A stretch of 64,000 nucleotides of DNA from NCBI RefSeq assembly GCF_036032445.1, contig NZ_CP107932.1, forward strand, positions 2,916,501 through 2,980,500, written 5' to 3'. Origin of the DNA: Nocardia sp. NBC_00416. Lineage in GTDB: Bacteria; Actinomycetota; Actinomycetes; Mycobacteriales; Mycobacteriaceae. Made by a program: the position numbers and the translations under genes. This document shows positions 1-8,803 of this stretch, in pieces. Positions within the stretch are counted from its first letter, which is position 1. Each line of letters starts with the position of its first letter. The notes beneath the pieces were generated by a model that worked only from the letters and a program-made list of their open reading frames with translations, made no database searches and had not been told where the DNA came from.

Positions 1-318
1 GCTGCGAATCGGGTTGGGGCGCCACTCCATCATCGGCCGGATCGGGCAATCAGCGGGTATGTTCTTCTCCCAGGCCCGTGGGTCGGCCGGGAAATGATCC
101 GGATCGTGCAGGATCTGCAATGCCGCGTGGTAGCCGATCACCAGGGTGGCCGGTACCCCCGGCGACAGTTCCACCGGGGCCAGCGAACCGAAGCGCCGTC
201 GCATCTCTCGATACACTGTGTGCGGGTCGGCGGCGAATTCCTCCGAATACAAGGAAACACGTGGACCGTCGAAGTCCCGGGGTGCCGCGGGCGAAAAGGG
301 TGCGCTGTCGATATTCAA
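1..318 (-). CDS. cytochrome P450, conservon (CYP157-like) type, N-terminal part, cut by window edge
   Basis: The first ~106 residues of a P450 run off the left edge. The segment LYSEEFAADPH, then [19 protein letters not shown] and HFPADPR, matches the N-termini of the two complete P450s at 655-1923 and 3298-4569 almost residue for residue, so this is a third copy of that type. An in-frame TAG lies upstream. The best start is a TTG at 318-316, giving LNIDSAPF..., in line with the TTG starts of its paralogues. Heme and K-helix motifs lie outside the window. It is the most downstream P450 visible in the conservon, 336 bases after the previous gene, so it could be co-transcribed or have its own promoter. 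Identity as a P450 is firm by paralogy; substrate is unknown. Confidence 0.85.
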   Translation of the reverse strand, partial: MNIDSAPFSPAAPRDFDGPRVSLYSEEFAADPHTVYREMRRRFGSLAPVELSPGVPATLVIGYHAALQILHDPDHFPADPRAWEKNIPADCPIRPMMEWRPNPIRS

Positions 319-654
319 CGTCTGCTGGTTCCTGCACGGTGATGTCTACGGCGGGAACTCCCACCGGAGGGCTGAGTGGCGACTCTCACTGGAACCTAGC
401 GGGCCGAATCGAGTTTCGCAGCGTCACAGGTTTTCTGATACTCCCGCCCCGGCCACCCACTCCGCCCGACTCGCGGCCCCCATGCGAGCCATCCGTGAGC
501 TACCTCCGGAATCGCCCGCGCCCGGCAGCGTATCCGCCGAGATCACACCCGAATACAGTGAGCAACATCACTGCAGCCGGAGCGACACGTGAGCACCAGC
601 GGCACACACCAGCGACCGGACGGGAACACCACCCGGCCGAACTGTGTCCACGGC
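319..654. other. non-coding gap between P450 genes
   Basis: These 336 bases lie between two P450 genes on the same strand. No convincing reading frame is present. A small dyad (CAGTGA, six bases, TCACTG) lies at 556-573. No promoter could be assigned with confidence. Confidence 0.4.
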
Positions 655-1923
655 TCAGCGACCGCCGATTCGGATCGGTGGACTCTCGGGAAAGGTCACC
701 GGCAGCGAGACCAGCGCCCGGTGGAACGGGCCCGGGCGCCATCGCAGCTCACTACGGGGCACCGCGAGTTCCATCTCCGGGACCGCGTCCAGCAACTGAT
801 CGATGGCATCCTGCACGATCAGCAGAGCCACCGACCGGGCCGGACAACTGTGCGTTCCCACGCTGAAGGCCAGGTGCGACCGATTATCGGTCAGCCCACC
901 GGTATTGATGGCCGGGTCGTTGTTGCAGGCGGTCATGCTGATCACCACCGGCTGATGCGCCGGCAACCAGATGCCGTCGATCAGAATCGGCTGACGCGGA
1001 TAGCTGATGCAGTAGTTCGCCATCGGCGGATCGTTGAACAGCACCTCGTCCAGCGCATCCCGGGTCGACAAACTCCCGTCCAGCACGTTCGCCGCGAACC
1101 GCTCGTCGGTCAGCATCAGCAGCAGCGTATTGGCGACGAGATTCTGCGGCGGTTCGGTACCCGCGCCGTAGATCAGCGCCAACTGCTGTCTGGTCTCCTC
1201 ATCGCTGAGCTGCACCGAATGCCGCACCAGGCGGCTGGTGATGTCGTCGCCGGGCTGTACCCGCTTGAGCCGGGCCAGTTCGAGCAGCGCGTCGGCCTGC
1301 GTGGCATTGCCCTCGGCCGCACCCACCGTATCGAACATGGCCGCCAATCCACGGGCCGCGCGATGCCCGAGTTCGGGTGGGCAACCGAGCATGGCATTGA
1401 GTGTGGCGAAGATCAGCGGTGACGCGTACTGGCCGACCACATCGCAGTAGCCGTCCCCGCAGAACGAGTTGATCAGCGTTACCGCGATCTCCTCGATGGT
1501 CGAATGCAGCGCGTGCATATCGACTTCACCGATCGCCGCGACCGCCGCCGCCCGGTACCGAGTGCGATCGTTGCCCACGGTCCGCAGCGGATTCGGCCGG
1601 TACTCCATCATCGGCAGCACCGGGCAGTTCTCGGGGACCCCGCGCTGCCATACCCGAGGATCGGCCGGAAAACGCTCCGGATCATTGAGGATTCGCACCG
1701 CGGTGTGGTAGCCGATAACCAGGGTGGCCGGTACTCCCGGCGCCAACTCCACCGGGGCCAGCGAACCGAAGCGCCGCCGCATCTCCCGGTACACCTTGTG
1801 CGGATCGGCGGCGAATTCCTCCGAATACATGGGGATATAGGGCCCGGTAGGGTCCATCGGGGATCCGTGGATCACGAAACGAGAGTCGGAAACGTGGTAC
1901 TGAGCAGGTTGCGCTGTGGTCAA
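655..1923 (-). CDS. cytochrome P450 lacking the ExxR arginine (CYP157-like)
   Basis: About 422 residues, normal for a bacterial P450. The heme-ligand loop reads FSVGTHSCPAR near the C-terminus, so the cysteine ligand is present. The K-helix reads DEVLFNDPP where canonical enzymes have ExxR, so the arginine is replaced by phenylalanine. The I-helix reads GAGTEPPQN, lacking the usual threonine of AGxxT. CYP157 enzymes of Streptomyces conservons are known to lack ExxR (established family knowledge). The start is a TTG at 1923-1921 (TTAQPAQ...VIHGSP), chosen because it aligns with TTQFSPV...VIHGEP of the 3298-4569 paralogue; a longer in-frame start at 1992 has no paralogue support. It lies downstream of a canonical P450 in the conservon operon. 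Function is probably redox or signalling linked; the substrate is unknown. Confidence 0.88.
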   Translation of the reverse strand: MTTAQPAQYHVSDSRFVIHGSPMDPTGPYIPMYSEEFAADPHKVYREMRRRFGSLAPVELAPGVPATLVIGYHTAVRILNDPERFPADPRVWQRGVPENCPVLPMMEYRPNPLRTVGNDRTRYRAAAVAAIGEVDMHALHSTIEEIAVTLINSFCGDGYCDVVGQYASPLIFATLNAMLGCPPELGHRAARGLAAMFDTVGAAEGNATQADALLELARLKRVQPGDDITSRLVRHSVQLSDEETRQQLALIYGAGTEPPQNLVANTLLLMLTDERFAANVLDGSLSTRDALDEVLFNDPPMANYCISYPRQPILIDGIWLPAHQPVVISMTACNNDPAINTGGLTDNRSHLAFSVGTHSCPARSVALLIVQDAIDQLLDAVPEMELAVPRSELRWRPGPFHRALVSLPVTFPESPPIRIGGR

Positions 1924-2068
1924 GACATCACACTCCGAGGTTCGTATGAATCGGTGAATAGTGCGTTCTCGCAGACCTATCCGCCGACCCATACATCCCG
2001 CTCAGCGACGTCCGCGACGAGCCATCAGCAATGAAGTTGTAGTACCGGAAACCTTTACGCTACCGGTC

Positions 2069-3286
2069 TCAGTTCAGGTACACAGGCAATTCCTGATGAC
2101 CGTTGGAAACGAAGCTGACCACCGGCTTCAGTTCGCTCACATCCACCGCCAGGCGCATATTCGGGAACCGCTTGAACAGTGCGGGCAGCGCCAGTTCGCC
2201 TTCCATCCGCGCCAGCGGGGCGCCGATGCAATGGTGGGCCCCGTGCCCGAACGCGATGTGGTCCTTGACGGTCCGCGTCGCGTCGAAGGTATCGGTGGTC
2301 GCGCCGTGGATCTTCGGGTCACGGCTGGCCGCGGCGTAGGACGCCAGGATGGCCTCACCTTTGCTGATCCGCAGGCCGGCGATCTCGATGTCCTCGACGG
2401 CGTAGCGCAGCGGCAGATGCGCGACGGGCGCCTCGTAGCGCAGCGTCTCCTCCACCACATCCGACCAGTTCACCTGCCCCGCCAACGCGGCGGACCGCTG
2501 CTGCGGATGAGTGAGCAGGGCGACTATCGCCTGATCCAGCAGATTGACCGTCGTCTCGTGACCGGCGTTGATGACCAGCATCAGCGTCTCGACGATCTGC
2601 TTCTCGGTGAGCTGTGAACCGTCCTCATCGCGGCTGGCGATCATCACGCTGGTGATGTCGTCGCCCGGATTCTCGCTCCGGTAGGTGACGAGTTCGGTCA
2701 CCAACCCGTACATTTCGACGAAATTCGCCTGCGCCTGCTCCTGATCGATGGTGGTGTCGAAGTATCGGTCGACACATACCCGCAGACCCGGCCCCAGCGA
2801 CTCCGGTACGCCGAGCAGTTCGGTGATCACCTGGATCGGGACCGGGTAGGCGTAACCCTCGCGCAGGTCGACCACCTGCCCGGCGGGCGCAGCGGCCAGC
2901 CGGTCGAGCAGGTCGGCGATCAGCGCTTCGACCCGGGGACGCAGCGCCGTGGTCCGCCGGTGGGTGAATGCCGGCGACACCAGTTTGCGCAGCCGGCGAT
3001 GGTCCGCGCCGTAGGCGGTGAACATGTTCTCCACCGCGATCCAGGGCAGCAGCGGCCAGTCCGCGGTGATCTCGCCGTTCACGAACGCCGTCCAGTGTTG
3101 CCGCGGATCCTTGGACACACGCGGATCGGCCAGCAGGCTCTTCAGCACCGCGGCATCGGTGACCGACCAGGCGGGAACGCCACCGGGCAGTTCCACCAGC
3201 GCGGCAGGTCCCTGGGCACGCAGCCGTGCCGACTCCCCATGGATATCGGCTCCGGCCATATCCAGGACGATGGATTCGCGTTCCAA
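2069..3286 (-). CDS. cytochrome P450, canonical (CYP154/CYP105-like)
   Basis: 405 residues with every standard P450 signature: I-helix AGHETT, K-helix EETLR (ExxR intact), and heme loop [15 protein letters not shown]. It therefore differs clearly from the two complete conservon-type P450s beside it. TTG at 3286 is the start, preceded by AAGGAG about six bases upstream, directly after the stop codon of the P450 at 3298-4569, so the two are translated from one transcript. In Streptomyces conservons a CYP157 is often paired with a CYP154; this arrangement fits that. It should be a soluble monooxygenase needing ferredoxin partners, none of which are encoded in the window. Substrate unknown. Confidence 0.9.
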   Translation of the reverse strand: MERESIVLDMAGADIHGESARLRAQGPAALVELPGGVPAWSVTDAAVLKSLLADPRVSKDPRQHWTAFVNGEITADWPLLPWIAVENMFTAYGADHRRLRKLVSPAFTHRRTTALRPRVEALIADLLDRLAAAPAGQVVDLREGYAYPVPIQVITELLGVPESLGPGLRVCVDRYFDTTIDQEQAQANFVEMYGLVTELVTYRSENPGDDITSVMIASRDEDGSQLTEKQIVETLMLVINAGHETTVNLLDQAIVALLTHPQQRSAALAGQVNWSDVVEETLRYEAPVAHLPLRYAVEDIEIAGLRISKGEAILASYAAASRDPKIHGATTDTFDATRTVKDHIAFGHGAHHCIGAPLARMEGELALPALFKRFPNMRLAVDVSELKPVVSFVSNGHQELPVYLN

Positions 3287-3297
3287 CGACTGTCTCC

Positions 3298-4569
3298 TTA
3301 GACGAGATTGAGCGGCGGAGAGGGCGGAAAAGCGACCGGCAGCGCGGCCAGCGCCCGGTGGAAGGGTCCGGGGCGCCAGACGATTTCTTCGACCGGTATC
3401 GCCAACTCCAGTTCGGGAAGCGCGTCGAGCAGCAGATCGATCGCCTCCTGGACCACGACGAACGCCGGAGACTGCGCGGGGCAGGCGTGCGGTCCGATGC
3501 TCCAGGCCAGATGGGAGCGGTTGCCGGTGTGGTCGGCGCCCCGGATGGCCGGGTCGTTGTTACACGCGGACAAACTGATCACCACCGGCTGATGGGCGGG
3601 CAGCCAGGTGTGTTCGACGAGAATCGGCTGCCGTGGATAGGTGGTGCAGAAGTTCGCCATCGGCGGGTCGTTGAACAGCACCTCGTCCAGCGCGTCCCGA
3701 GTCGACAGGCTGCCGCCGAGCATATTTCCGCCGAACCGGTCGTCGGTCATCATCAGCAGCAGGGTGTTGTTGATGAGATTCTGCTGCGGTTCCACCCCGG
3801 CGCCGTAGAAGCTGATCAGATTGGAGAGCAACTCCTCGTCGTCGAGCTTTGCGGAGTGGTGGACCAGCCGCGAGGTCACATCGTTACCGGGGTCGGATCG
3901 CTTCTGGAAGATGAGCTCCATCAGCGCCTCGCTGAGGTGGTTCATACCCCATTCGGCGTTGACGGTGTCGAACAGCGCGGCCATACCGTTGGCCACCCGC
4001 TCCCCCAGTTCCAACGAGCAGCCGACCATTTGGTTCAGCACCTCGAAGACCAGCGGGAACGCGTACTGGGTGACGAGATCGGCTTTGCCCGTCTCACAGA
4101 ACGAGTTGATGAGCGGAACCGCGATCCGCTCCACGGTCTGGTGCAGTTCGTGCAGGTCGATTCCGTCGATCGCGTACACGTAGGCCTGGCGGTATCGCTG
4201 ATGCAGATCACCGCTGTTGCGCAACGCGTTCGGATACCACTCCATCATCGGCTTGACCGGTGAGTCGGGCGGGATGCTCGTCTGCCAGGTGCGCGGATCG
4301 GCCGGAAAGCGGTCGGAGTCGTTGAGGATCCGAACCGCCGCGTCGTACCCGATCACCAGCGTCGCCGGCACATTCGGGGCCAGATCAATGGGAACCAGCG
4401 ATCCGTACCGGCTCCGCATCGCAGCGTAGGCACGATGCGGATCACCGGCGAATTCCTCGGAGAAGAGGCTGAAGCGAGGGCCGACGCCTCCGGTGGGTTC
4501 CCCGTGGATCACCGGGCACCCGGCGAACGGAGGTTGCTGCTGCGGAACCGGAGAGAACTGCGTGGTCAA
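3298..4569 (-). CDS. conservon cytochrome P450 (CvnE type) lacking ExxR
   Basis: 423 residues. The heme loop reads [11 protein letters not shown], with the cysteine present and the usual phenylalanine replaced by tryptophan. The K-helix reads [10 protein letters not shown], so the ExxR arginine is missing, and the I-helix reads GAGVEPQQN without the oxygen-activating threonine. It is a close paralogue of the 655-1923 and 1-318 genes. The start is TTG at 4569, overlapping the TGA of the GTPase gene as TTGA, so translation is coupled to it. Position right after the GTPase is the CvnE position of Streptomyces conservons. A role as a redox-active partner of the conservon proteins is inferred from context, not shown. 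Confidence 0.9.
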   Translation of the reverse strand: MTTQFSPVPQQQPPFAGCPVIHGEPTGGVGPRFSLFSEEFAGDPHRAYAAMRSRYGSLVPIDLAPNVPATLVIGYDAAVRILNDSDRFPADPRTWQTSIPPDSPVKPMMEWYPNALRNSGDLHQRYRQAYVYAIDGIDLHELHQTVERIAVPLINSFCETGKADLVTQYAFPLVFEVLNQMVGCSLELGERVANGMAALFDTVNAEWGMNHLSEALMELIFQKRSDPGNDVTSRLVHHSAKLDDEELLSNLISFYGAGVEPQQNLINNTLLLMMTDDRFGGNMLGGSLSTRDALDEVLFNDPPMANFCTTYPRQPILVEHTWLPAHQPVVISLSACNNDPAIRGADHTGNRSHLAWSIGPHACPAQSPAFVVVQEAIDLLLDALPELELAIPVEEIVWRPGPFHRALAALPVAFPPSPPLNLV

Positions 4570-5189
4570 AGACGAGACTCCAATCGGTGGAACAAGTATT
4601 CGACGAGCGTGATCAGCGACTGCAGGCAGGTTCGCCGATCACGGGCGTCGAGCGCGATGAGCGGAGTGTCTTCGGTCAGGTCGAGCGCCTCACGTACTTC
4701 CGACAGCGGGAAGCGATTCGAGCCTTCGAACTCGTTCACCCCGACCGCGTACGGCACACCGCGCTCCTCGAGTACGGCCAGCACCTCGTCGGCCTTCTCG
4801 ATACGCCGGGTGTCCACCAGGACCAGGGCGCCGAGCGCGCCCTTGGCCAGTTCCTCCCACAGCGGAATGAACCGCTGCTGGCCCGGCGTACCGAAGAGGT
4901 ACAGAGCCAGTTCGGGGTTGAGCGTGATACGACCGAAGTCCATCGCGACCGTGGTCGTCGTTTTCGATCCCAGCCCGCCCAGATCGTCGATCCCGACGCT
5001 GGCCTCGGTGATGGTCTCCTCGGTGCGCAGCGGTTTGATCTCGGAAACACTGCTCACGAAGGTGGTCTTGCCGACGCCGAAATTACCGGCGACCAGCAAT
5101 TTCACCGATCGGGTCACCGTCTCCGGCACATAGTCGACCGCGCGGCCGTAGTCCGCGGGCCGATCAGGCCGGGAGAGCACGGAGCCCAT
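4566..5189 (-). CDS. cvnD: conservon GTP/ATP-binding protein (CvnD-like small GTPase)
   Basis: 207 residues with a P-loop GNFGVGKTT near residue 35, a switch II-like FGTPGQQRF, and VNEFEG in place of the N/TKxD specificity motif, as is usual in CvnD proteins. This family is distantly Ras/MglA-like and works with the CvnB roadblock and CvnC DUF742 proteins encoded just upstream at the membrane sensor CvnA (known for conservons). It overlaps cvnC by 26 bases and the next P450 by 4 bases, so the operon is tightly coupled. Confidence 0.92.
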   Translation of the reverse strand: MGSVLSRPDRPADYGRAVDYVPETVTRSVKLLVAGNFGVGKTTFVSSVSEIKPLRTEETITEASVGIDDLGGLGSKTTTTVAMDFGRITLNPELALYLFGTPGQQRFIPLWEELAKGALGALVLVDTRRIEKADEVLAVLEERGVPYAVGVNEFEGSNRFPLSEVREALDLTEDTPLIALDARDRRTCLQSLITLVEYLFHRLESRL

Positions 5190-5511
5190 TGAGTACCTCC
5201 TCGAGCAGGGCGATCTCCGGCATTATTTCCGCCGGGGTCGGGATATTCAGATGTCCGCTGTCCAGCAGATCGGACACGACGATCGTCACCACCGACGGTG
5301 GGAGGTCGAGATAGGCGGCGACCTCCGCGATCGACAGAGCACCGCGCGCGCAGACATCGACCACCCGGCGGGCGTCCGGCGTGGAGCCCGGCGCCGGATC
5401 CCCGACGGCGAGGACCAGTGTCACCAGGCCCAGTTCGCGCGTAGGACGGGAGCGTCCGCCGGTCCGCACATACGCGCGGACCAGGTCTGGGTCACGCCGC
5501 GACCGGCTCAT
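5164..5511 (-). CDS. cvnC: DUF742 conservon protein (CvnC-like)
   Basis: 115 residues of a DUF742 protein, typically a winged-helix-like adaptor of conservons. The RDPDLVRAYVRTGGR N-terminus and the helix run LSIAEVAAYLDLPPSVVTIVVSDLL are characteristic. It sits between cvnB and cvnD, overlapping cvnB by 4 bases and cvnD by 26 bases. The likely role is linking roadblock protein and GTPase; no catalytic motif is visible. Confidence 0.92.
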   Translation of the reverse strand: MSRSRRDPDLVRAYVRTGGRSRPTRELGLVTLVLAVGDPAPGSTPDARRVVDVCARGALSIAEVAAYLDLPPSVVTIVVSDLLDSGHLNIPTPAEIMPEIALLEEVLNGLRALPA

Positions 5512-5942
5512 TGCAGATCGCCGCCGTGTGCGCCTCTGCGAGGTTCGCTGCCGAGCTCGTGACCGACCCGGCTGGCCAGCTCGTTCATCCGGTGCGCGAT
5601 CAGGCCCACGTCGATATCGGTCATGGTCGCCACGCCCAGGAGCGCGCCCTCGCCCGCGGCCGTGATCATGATCATGCCCTGGTCGTACTCGGTCATGTTC
5701 TGCCGCACATCGTTTCCGTTGCTGCCACAGAACTCTCCGAGCGCTTTCCCGAGTGACCGCAGGCCGGAGGCCGCGGCCGCGAAACGTTCGGCATCATCTT
5801 TCGCGATACCCGCCGAATGGGCGATGCGCAGACCGTCCTCGGACAACAGGACGGCGAATCGGACGCCGGGAACCTCGAGATCGTCCAGTAACCAGCCCAG
5901 TTTGTTGGTGCTGTCGGATACCACTGTCCTCGGTGAACCCAT
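5508..5942 (-). CDS. cvnB: roadblock/LC7 domain protein (CvnB-like)
   Basis: 144 residues of a roadblock/LC7 fold. Recognisable pieces are KLGWLLDDLEVPGVRFAVLLSEDG at the N-terminus, quoted only in part here: LLSEDGLRIAHS, then AAASGLRSLGKALGEF and MIMITAAGEGALLGV. Members act as GTPase-regulating adaptors (MglB-like) for the CvnD GTPase. The ATG at 5942 overlaps the TGA of cvnA by one base. The upstream sensor and downstream DUF742 and GTPase genes complete the four-gene conservon core. Confidence 0.92.
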   Translation of the reverse strand: MGSPRTVVSDSTNKLGWLLDDLEVPGVRFAVLLSEDGLRIAHSAGIAKDDAERFAAAASGLRSLGKALGEFCGSNGNDVRQNMTEYDQGMIMITAAGEGALLGVATMTDIDVGLIAHRMNELASRVGHELGSEPRRGAHGGDLQ

Positions 5943-7519
5943 CAGGATGTCATCCCTTCGGTGTGTTCGGTTGCGGCGGCACGGCCGCTCTTGGAGCCGC
6001 TCTGCCAGGCGGCGGCGATATCGGGGCGGGGCTGCCCTACTTCGGTCCTGGATTCTTCGGACACGCGATCGTTGATGTCGGCGGGTACGGACGCTGCCCG
6101 GCGCCGACGCCGAGGCAGTCCGCCGCTGGTGATGTCGTGGACTGTCGTACGCTGCTCGCTCTCGGTATCGTCCTCGGCGACCGCACCGGCCGCCGGGATC
6201 CGCTCGACGGGACGGGAACTCTCGACCGAGACCGCGGCGTGCGCGCCGGTGCTCGTGGCCGAATGTGCTCCCCCATTGGACGATACGGTGTTGCCGACCA
6301 GGGCGTTACCCGCCCCGCTGGAAACCGATGGGACCTGACCCGCGGGCACCGCGGCGAGTTCCCGCGGAGCCGGAACTCCGTTCGACAAAGCGTCGTTCTC
6401 CTGGTTGGTCTTGGGTGCGACCAGCAGTGCCTCCGGGATGTAGACCATGGCCCGCATACCGCCGTAGGCGTTCGGGCCGTCGATGTAGACGGTGAACCCG
6501 TAGCGGCGGGCGAGCGCGGCGATACCGGGGAAACCGACCTTGGGGGCCGGGCCGAGCTGGTGGATATCGACCGAACGTTCGTTGGCCAGAACCTGCCGGG
6601 CTTCTTCCATCTGCTCGGCGTTCATCCGCACGCCGGCATCGTCGACGATCACGGTCACCCCGTGATGGCCTTCCTGGAAGGTGACGTCCACGAAGGAGGT
6701 CGGTGGCGAATAGCGCAGCGCATTGTCGACGAGCGAGGCCAGCGTATGCACCAGGGGTTCCACCGCACGGCTGATGACGATGCGGTCCAGCTGAGAGGGC
6801 CGCACCCGCAGGTAGTCACGGACACGACCGGTCGCACCGCCGACGACGTCGGTGAGGGACTGGGCGGGCCAGCGGCGGCCGGGCAGACCACCACAGACGA
6901 TCACATAGGACTGCGCCTGGCGGATCATCTGCTGCACGGTGTGGTCGATGCGGATCAGGGTCTCGTACACGCGATCGTCGCGGTGTTCGCGGAGCGCGGA
7001 GCTCACCACCTGGGAGACGTCGGCGCCCAGACTGACCACGGAGGTGCCGAACGAACGAACCGCCGCACTGGTCGCTTCACGCGAAAGAGATTCCGCGCGT
7101 TCCCGACCGGCGTCGGCCTCGGTGCGTACGGACCGCTCCGCGGTGGAGACCGCGGTCCGGACTTGTTCTTCCATCTCCCGCGTCACACTCTCGCGGGTTT
7201 CGCTCTGGACGGTTCGCAGGTCTTCGGAGACCCGATCGATGATCCAGCGCAGGCATTGCGCGAAGCGCGAGTTCTCCAGGCCCGGTGGCACTTCGGGTGC
7301 GACAGTGGTCTGCTCGAACCGGCGGGTGGATTCCGAAACGGCGGGCAAGGTGCTGGCGGCGAGATGCTCTAGCGCGTCCTCGCGCACAGCTAGCTCCCGC
7401 TCGAGTACGTCCAGTCGTTTCTGTTGGTCACGCACGGCCCGAACGGCGTACCACGCCACGCCGAGTACCAATATGGGGGCGAGGATCCAGGGAAGCAGCA
7501 CGGCGGTATTCAGATTCAT
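5942..7519 (-). CDS. cvnA: conservon membrane sensor with histidine-kinase-type ATPase (CvnA-like)
   Basis: About 525 residues from the ATG at 7519. One transmembrane helix (roughly residues 6-30, with PWILAPILVLGVAWY) is followed by a long charged coiled-coil (about 30-150). An HATPase-type domain then contains the N-box LVDNALRYSPP near 263-273 and DDAGVRM near 293. The C-terminal ~150 residues are low-complexity. This is the architecture of CvnA sensors. A longer frame opens at 7780 but would have to translate a perfect inverted repeat at 7671-7708, and the 7519 ATG begins exactly at the membrane helix, so the shorter start is preferred; a GAGAAAG sequence precedes it. The histidine kinase activity of this family is doubtful because a standard H-box is not obvious. 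Confidence 0.88.
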   Translation of the reverse strand: MNLNTAVLLPWILAPILVLGVAWYAVRAVRDQQKRLDVLERELAVREDALEHLAASTLPAVSESTRRFEQTTVAPEVPPGLENSRFAQCLRWIIDRVSEDLRTVQSETRESVTREMEEQVRTAVSTAERSVRTEADAGRERAESLSREATSAAVRSFGTSVVSLGADVSQVVSSALREHRDDRVYETLIRIDHTVQQMIRQAQSYVIVCGGLPGRRWPAQSLTDVVGGATGRVRDYLRVRPSQLDRIVISRAVEPLVHTLASLVDNALRYSPPTSFVDVTFQEGHHGVTVIVDDAGVRMNAEQMEEARQVLANERSVDIHQLGPAPKVGFPGIAALARRYGFTVYIDGPNAYGGMRAMVYIPEALLVAPKTNQENDALSNGVPAPRELAAVPAGQVPSVSSGAGNALVGNTVSSNGGAHSATSTGAHAAVSVESSRPVERIPAAGAVAEDDTESEQRTTVHDITSGGLPRRRRRAASVPADINDRVSEESRTEVGQPRPDIAAAWQSGSKSGRAAATEHTEGMTS

Positions 7520-7670
7520 CAGCTTTCTCGTCGTTGACGGGGCTCGAGGTGCGCCACGCGGAGCCGCGGATACCACGGCACTTCGTCTCGCCTTCCTCGC
7601 GACGCCGACCATGTTCGCCCCTGGCCGGATGAGGTCCGCGCCGGGCTCGCGGTGGCGGTCGGTGACATAT

Positions 7671-7708
7671 CCCTTAGTTACTTTCAGATACCCGAAAGTA
7701 ACTAAGGG
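7671..7708. promoter_or_regulatory. perfect 15-bp inverted repeat upstream of the conservon
   Basis: The arms CCCTTAGTTACTTTC (7671-7685) and its exact reverse complement (7694-7708) flank the eight bases AGATACCC. It lies about 150 bases upstream of the cvnA start and is locally AT-rich compared with its surroundings. It reads as a dimeric repressor operator or a hairpin at the head of the conservon transcript. The cognate regulator is not known. Confidence 0.7.
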
Positions 7709-8281
7709 ACAAGTCATTCGGCCGCTCGCTGACCATCGGAACACATCCCCCGATGGCCCGGAACCCGACGACTCGCTCACAGTAGCAGCATTGTCGTGAA
7801 CTCTCTCAATAACGGCCGATAATCGATTGTCACCTTTCCGTGATAGGGCCGCGACCTCGCGGAACGTGGAAAGGCATTGCGACGGTGAAGATCACGGAGG
7901 CGGGACACCGCCGCCGGCGCACGTGCACCGCGGCGTGCTCGAGCGCACACCGCGACGGCATCCCCTATCACCAGCGGCGGAGCCATCGAAACGGACCGAC
8001 CGGTCGGCGATTGGCGAGCGGCCCGCAAAATTGATATTAAGACAGATCGAATACTGCGGCGGCACCGATCGATTCGGCCGATCCGCCGGGCGAAATCCAC
8101 AATGCGGGCACCTGAACTCGGCGTGCGGTGTTCACTCCGCGGATACTGAAATGCCCGCAATCCAGTGAAAGACCGGCATTACCGGGCGGAATACGACCGC
8201 GGCGCCGGAGGGCCGAGAGGCCCGCACCCGGGGACGGCTTCCCGGCCGTGGGATCGGTTCAATTCGGGTATAGACCAGAAT

Positions 8282-8309
8282 GCGACGGCGACCTCACGGT
8301 CGCCGTCGC
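8282..8309 (-). terminator. hairpin terminator of the suf operon
   Basis: A perfect 11-bp stem, GCGACGGCGAC with its complement, encloses a six-base loop (CTCACG). It begins 33 bases after the sufT stop codon. No long T run follows, as is common in actinobacteria. Confidence 0.75.
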
Positions 8310-8341
8310 GAATTACCTGTACAAGTGGGTGTGGCCGGCCC

Positions 8342-8803
8342 TCAGACCGTGAAACCGAGTGCCCGCAATTGCTCCCGGCCGTCCTCGGTGATCTTGTCCG
8401 GACCCCACGGCGGCATCCAGACCCAATTGATCTTCAGATCGTCGACCAGGCCGCTGCGCACCAGGGCGTTGCGGGACTGGTCCTCGATCACATCGGTGAG
8501 CGGGCAGGCGGCCGACGTCAGCGTCATATCGAGAACTGCGGTGGTCTCCTCGACCCGCAGTCCATAGACCAGACCCAGGTCGACGACATTGATACCGAGT
8601 TCGGGATCGACCACATCGCGCATGGCCTCTTCGAGATCGGCTAGCTGCGCCAGTTCCTCGGGCGACAACTCCGCGGCGGCCGGAACGGCCTCGCCGGACA
8701 CCGCCGGAACGGCCCCGTCCGAAGCAGCCGGAACGGCCCCGTCCGAAGCAGCCGGATCGGCCTGGTCGGGCGCGGTGGTCTCGGTGGCGGAAATATCGGT
8801 CAT
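8342..8803 (-). CDS. sufT: SufT-like Fe-S carrier/assembly factor (DUF59/MIP18 family)
   Basis: 153 residues. The C-terminal ~105 residues are a DUF59 domain with the motifs VVDPELGINVVDLGL, TSAACPLTD (the conserved cysteine) and WMPPWGPDKIT. The family helps mature Fe-S proteins. The N-terminal ~45 residues are an Ala/Pro/Asp-rich linker encoded by a 24-base minisatellite. The ATG at 8803 overlaps the sufU stop as ATGA. It is the last gene of the suf operon, as in M. tuberculosis (Rv1466). Confidence 0.92.
   Translation of the reverse strand: MTDISATETTAPDQADPAASDGAVPAASDGAVPAVSGEAVPAAAELSPEELAQLADLEEAMRDVVDPELGINVVDLGLVYGLRVEETTAVLDMTLTSAACPLTDVIEDQSRNALVRSGLVDDLKINWVWMPPWGPDKITEDGREQLRALGFTV
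8687..8758. repeat. 24-base tandem repeat inside sufT
   Basis: Two near-identical 24-base units at 8711-8734 and 8735-8758 follow a diverged unit at 8687-8710. They encode an eight-residue Asp/Gly-Ala-Val-Pro-type repeat in the disordered N-terminal tail. Being a multiple of three, copy changes keep the frame. Confidence 0.85.

Larger units (their letters stand above)
7520..8341. other. 822-base non-coding stretch between conservon and suf operon
   Basis: It holds the inverted repeat at 7671-7708 and the suf terminator hairpin at 8282-8309. The rest has short frames on both strands that lack family features, codon bias or ribosome sites. An AT-richer patch lies near 8030-8052. No gene is recognised. 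Confidence 0.5.

Noticed and set aside
7520..7780. Longer cvnA start at 7780
   Set aside because: The extension would encode a perfect inverted repeat and lacks family similarity; the 7519 ATG starts at the membrane helix.
7777..8160. 127-codon frame in the conservon/suf gap
   Set aside because: No ribosome site, family or codon bias; Arg-rich as expected from non-coding GC-rich DNA.
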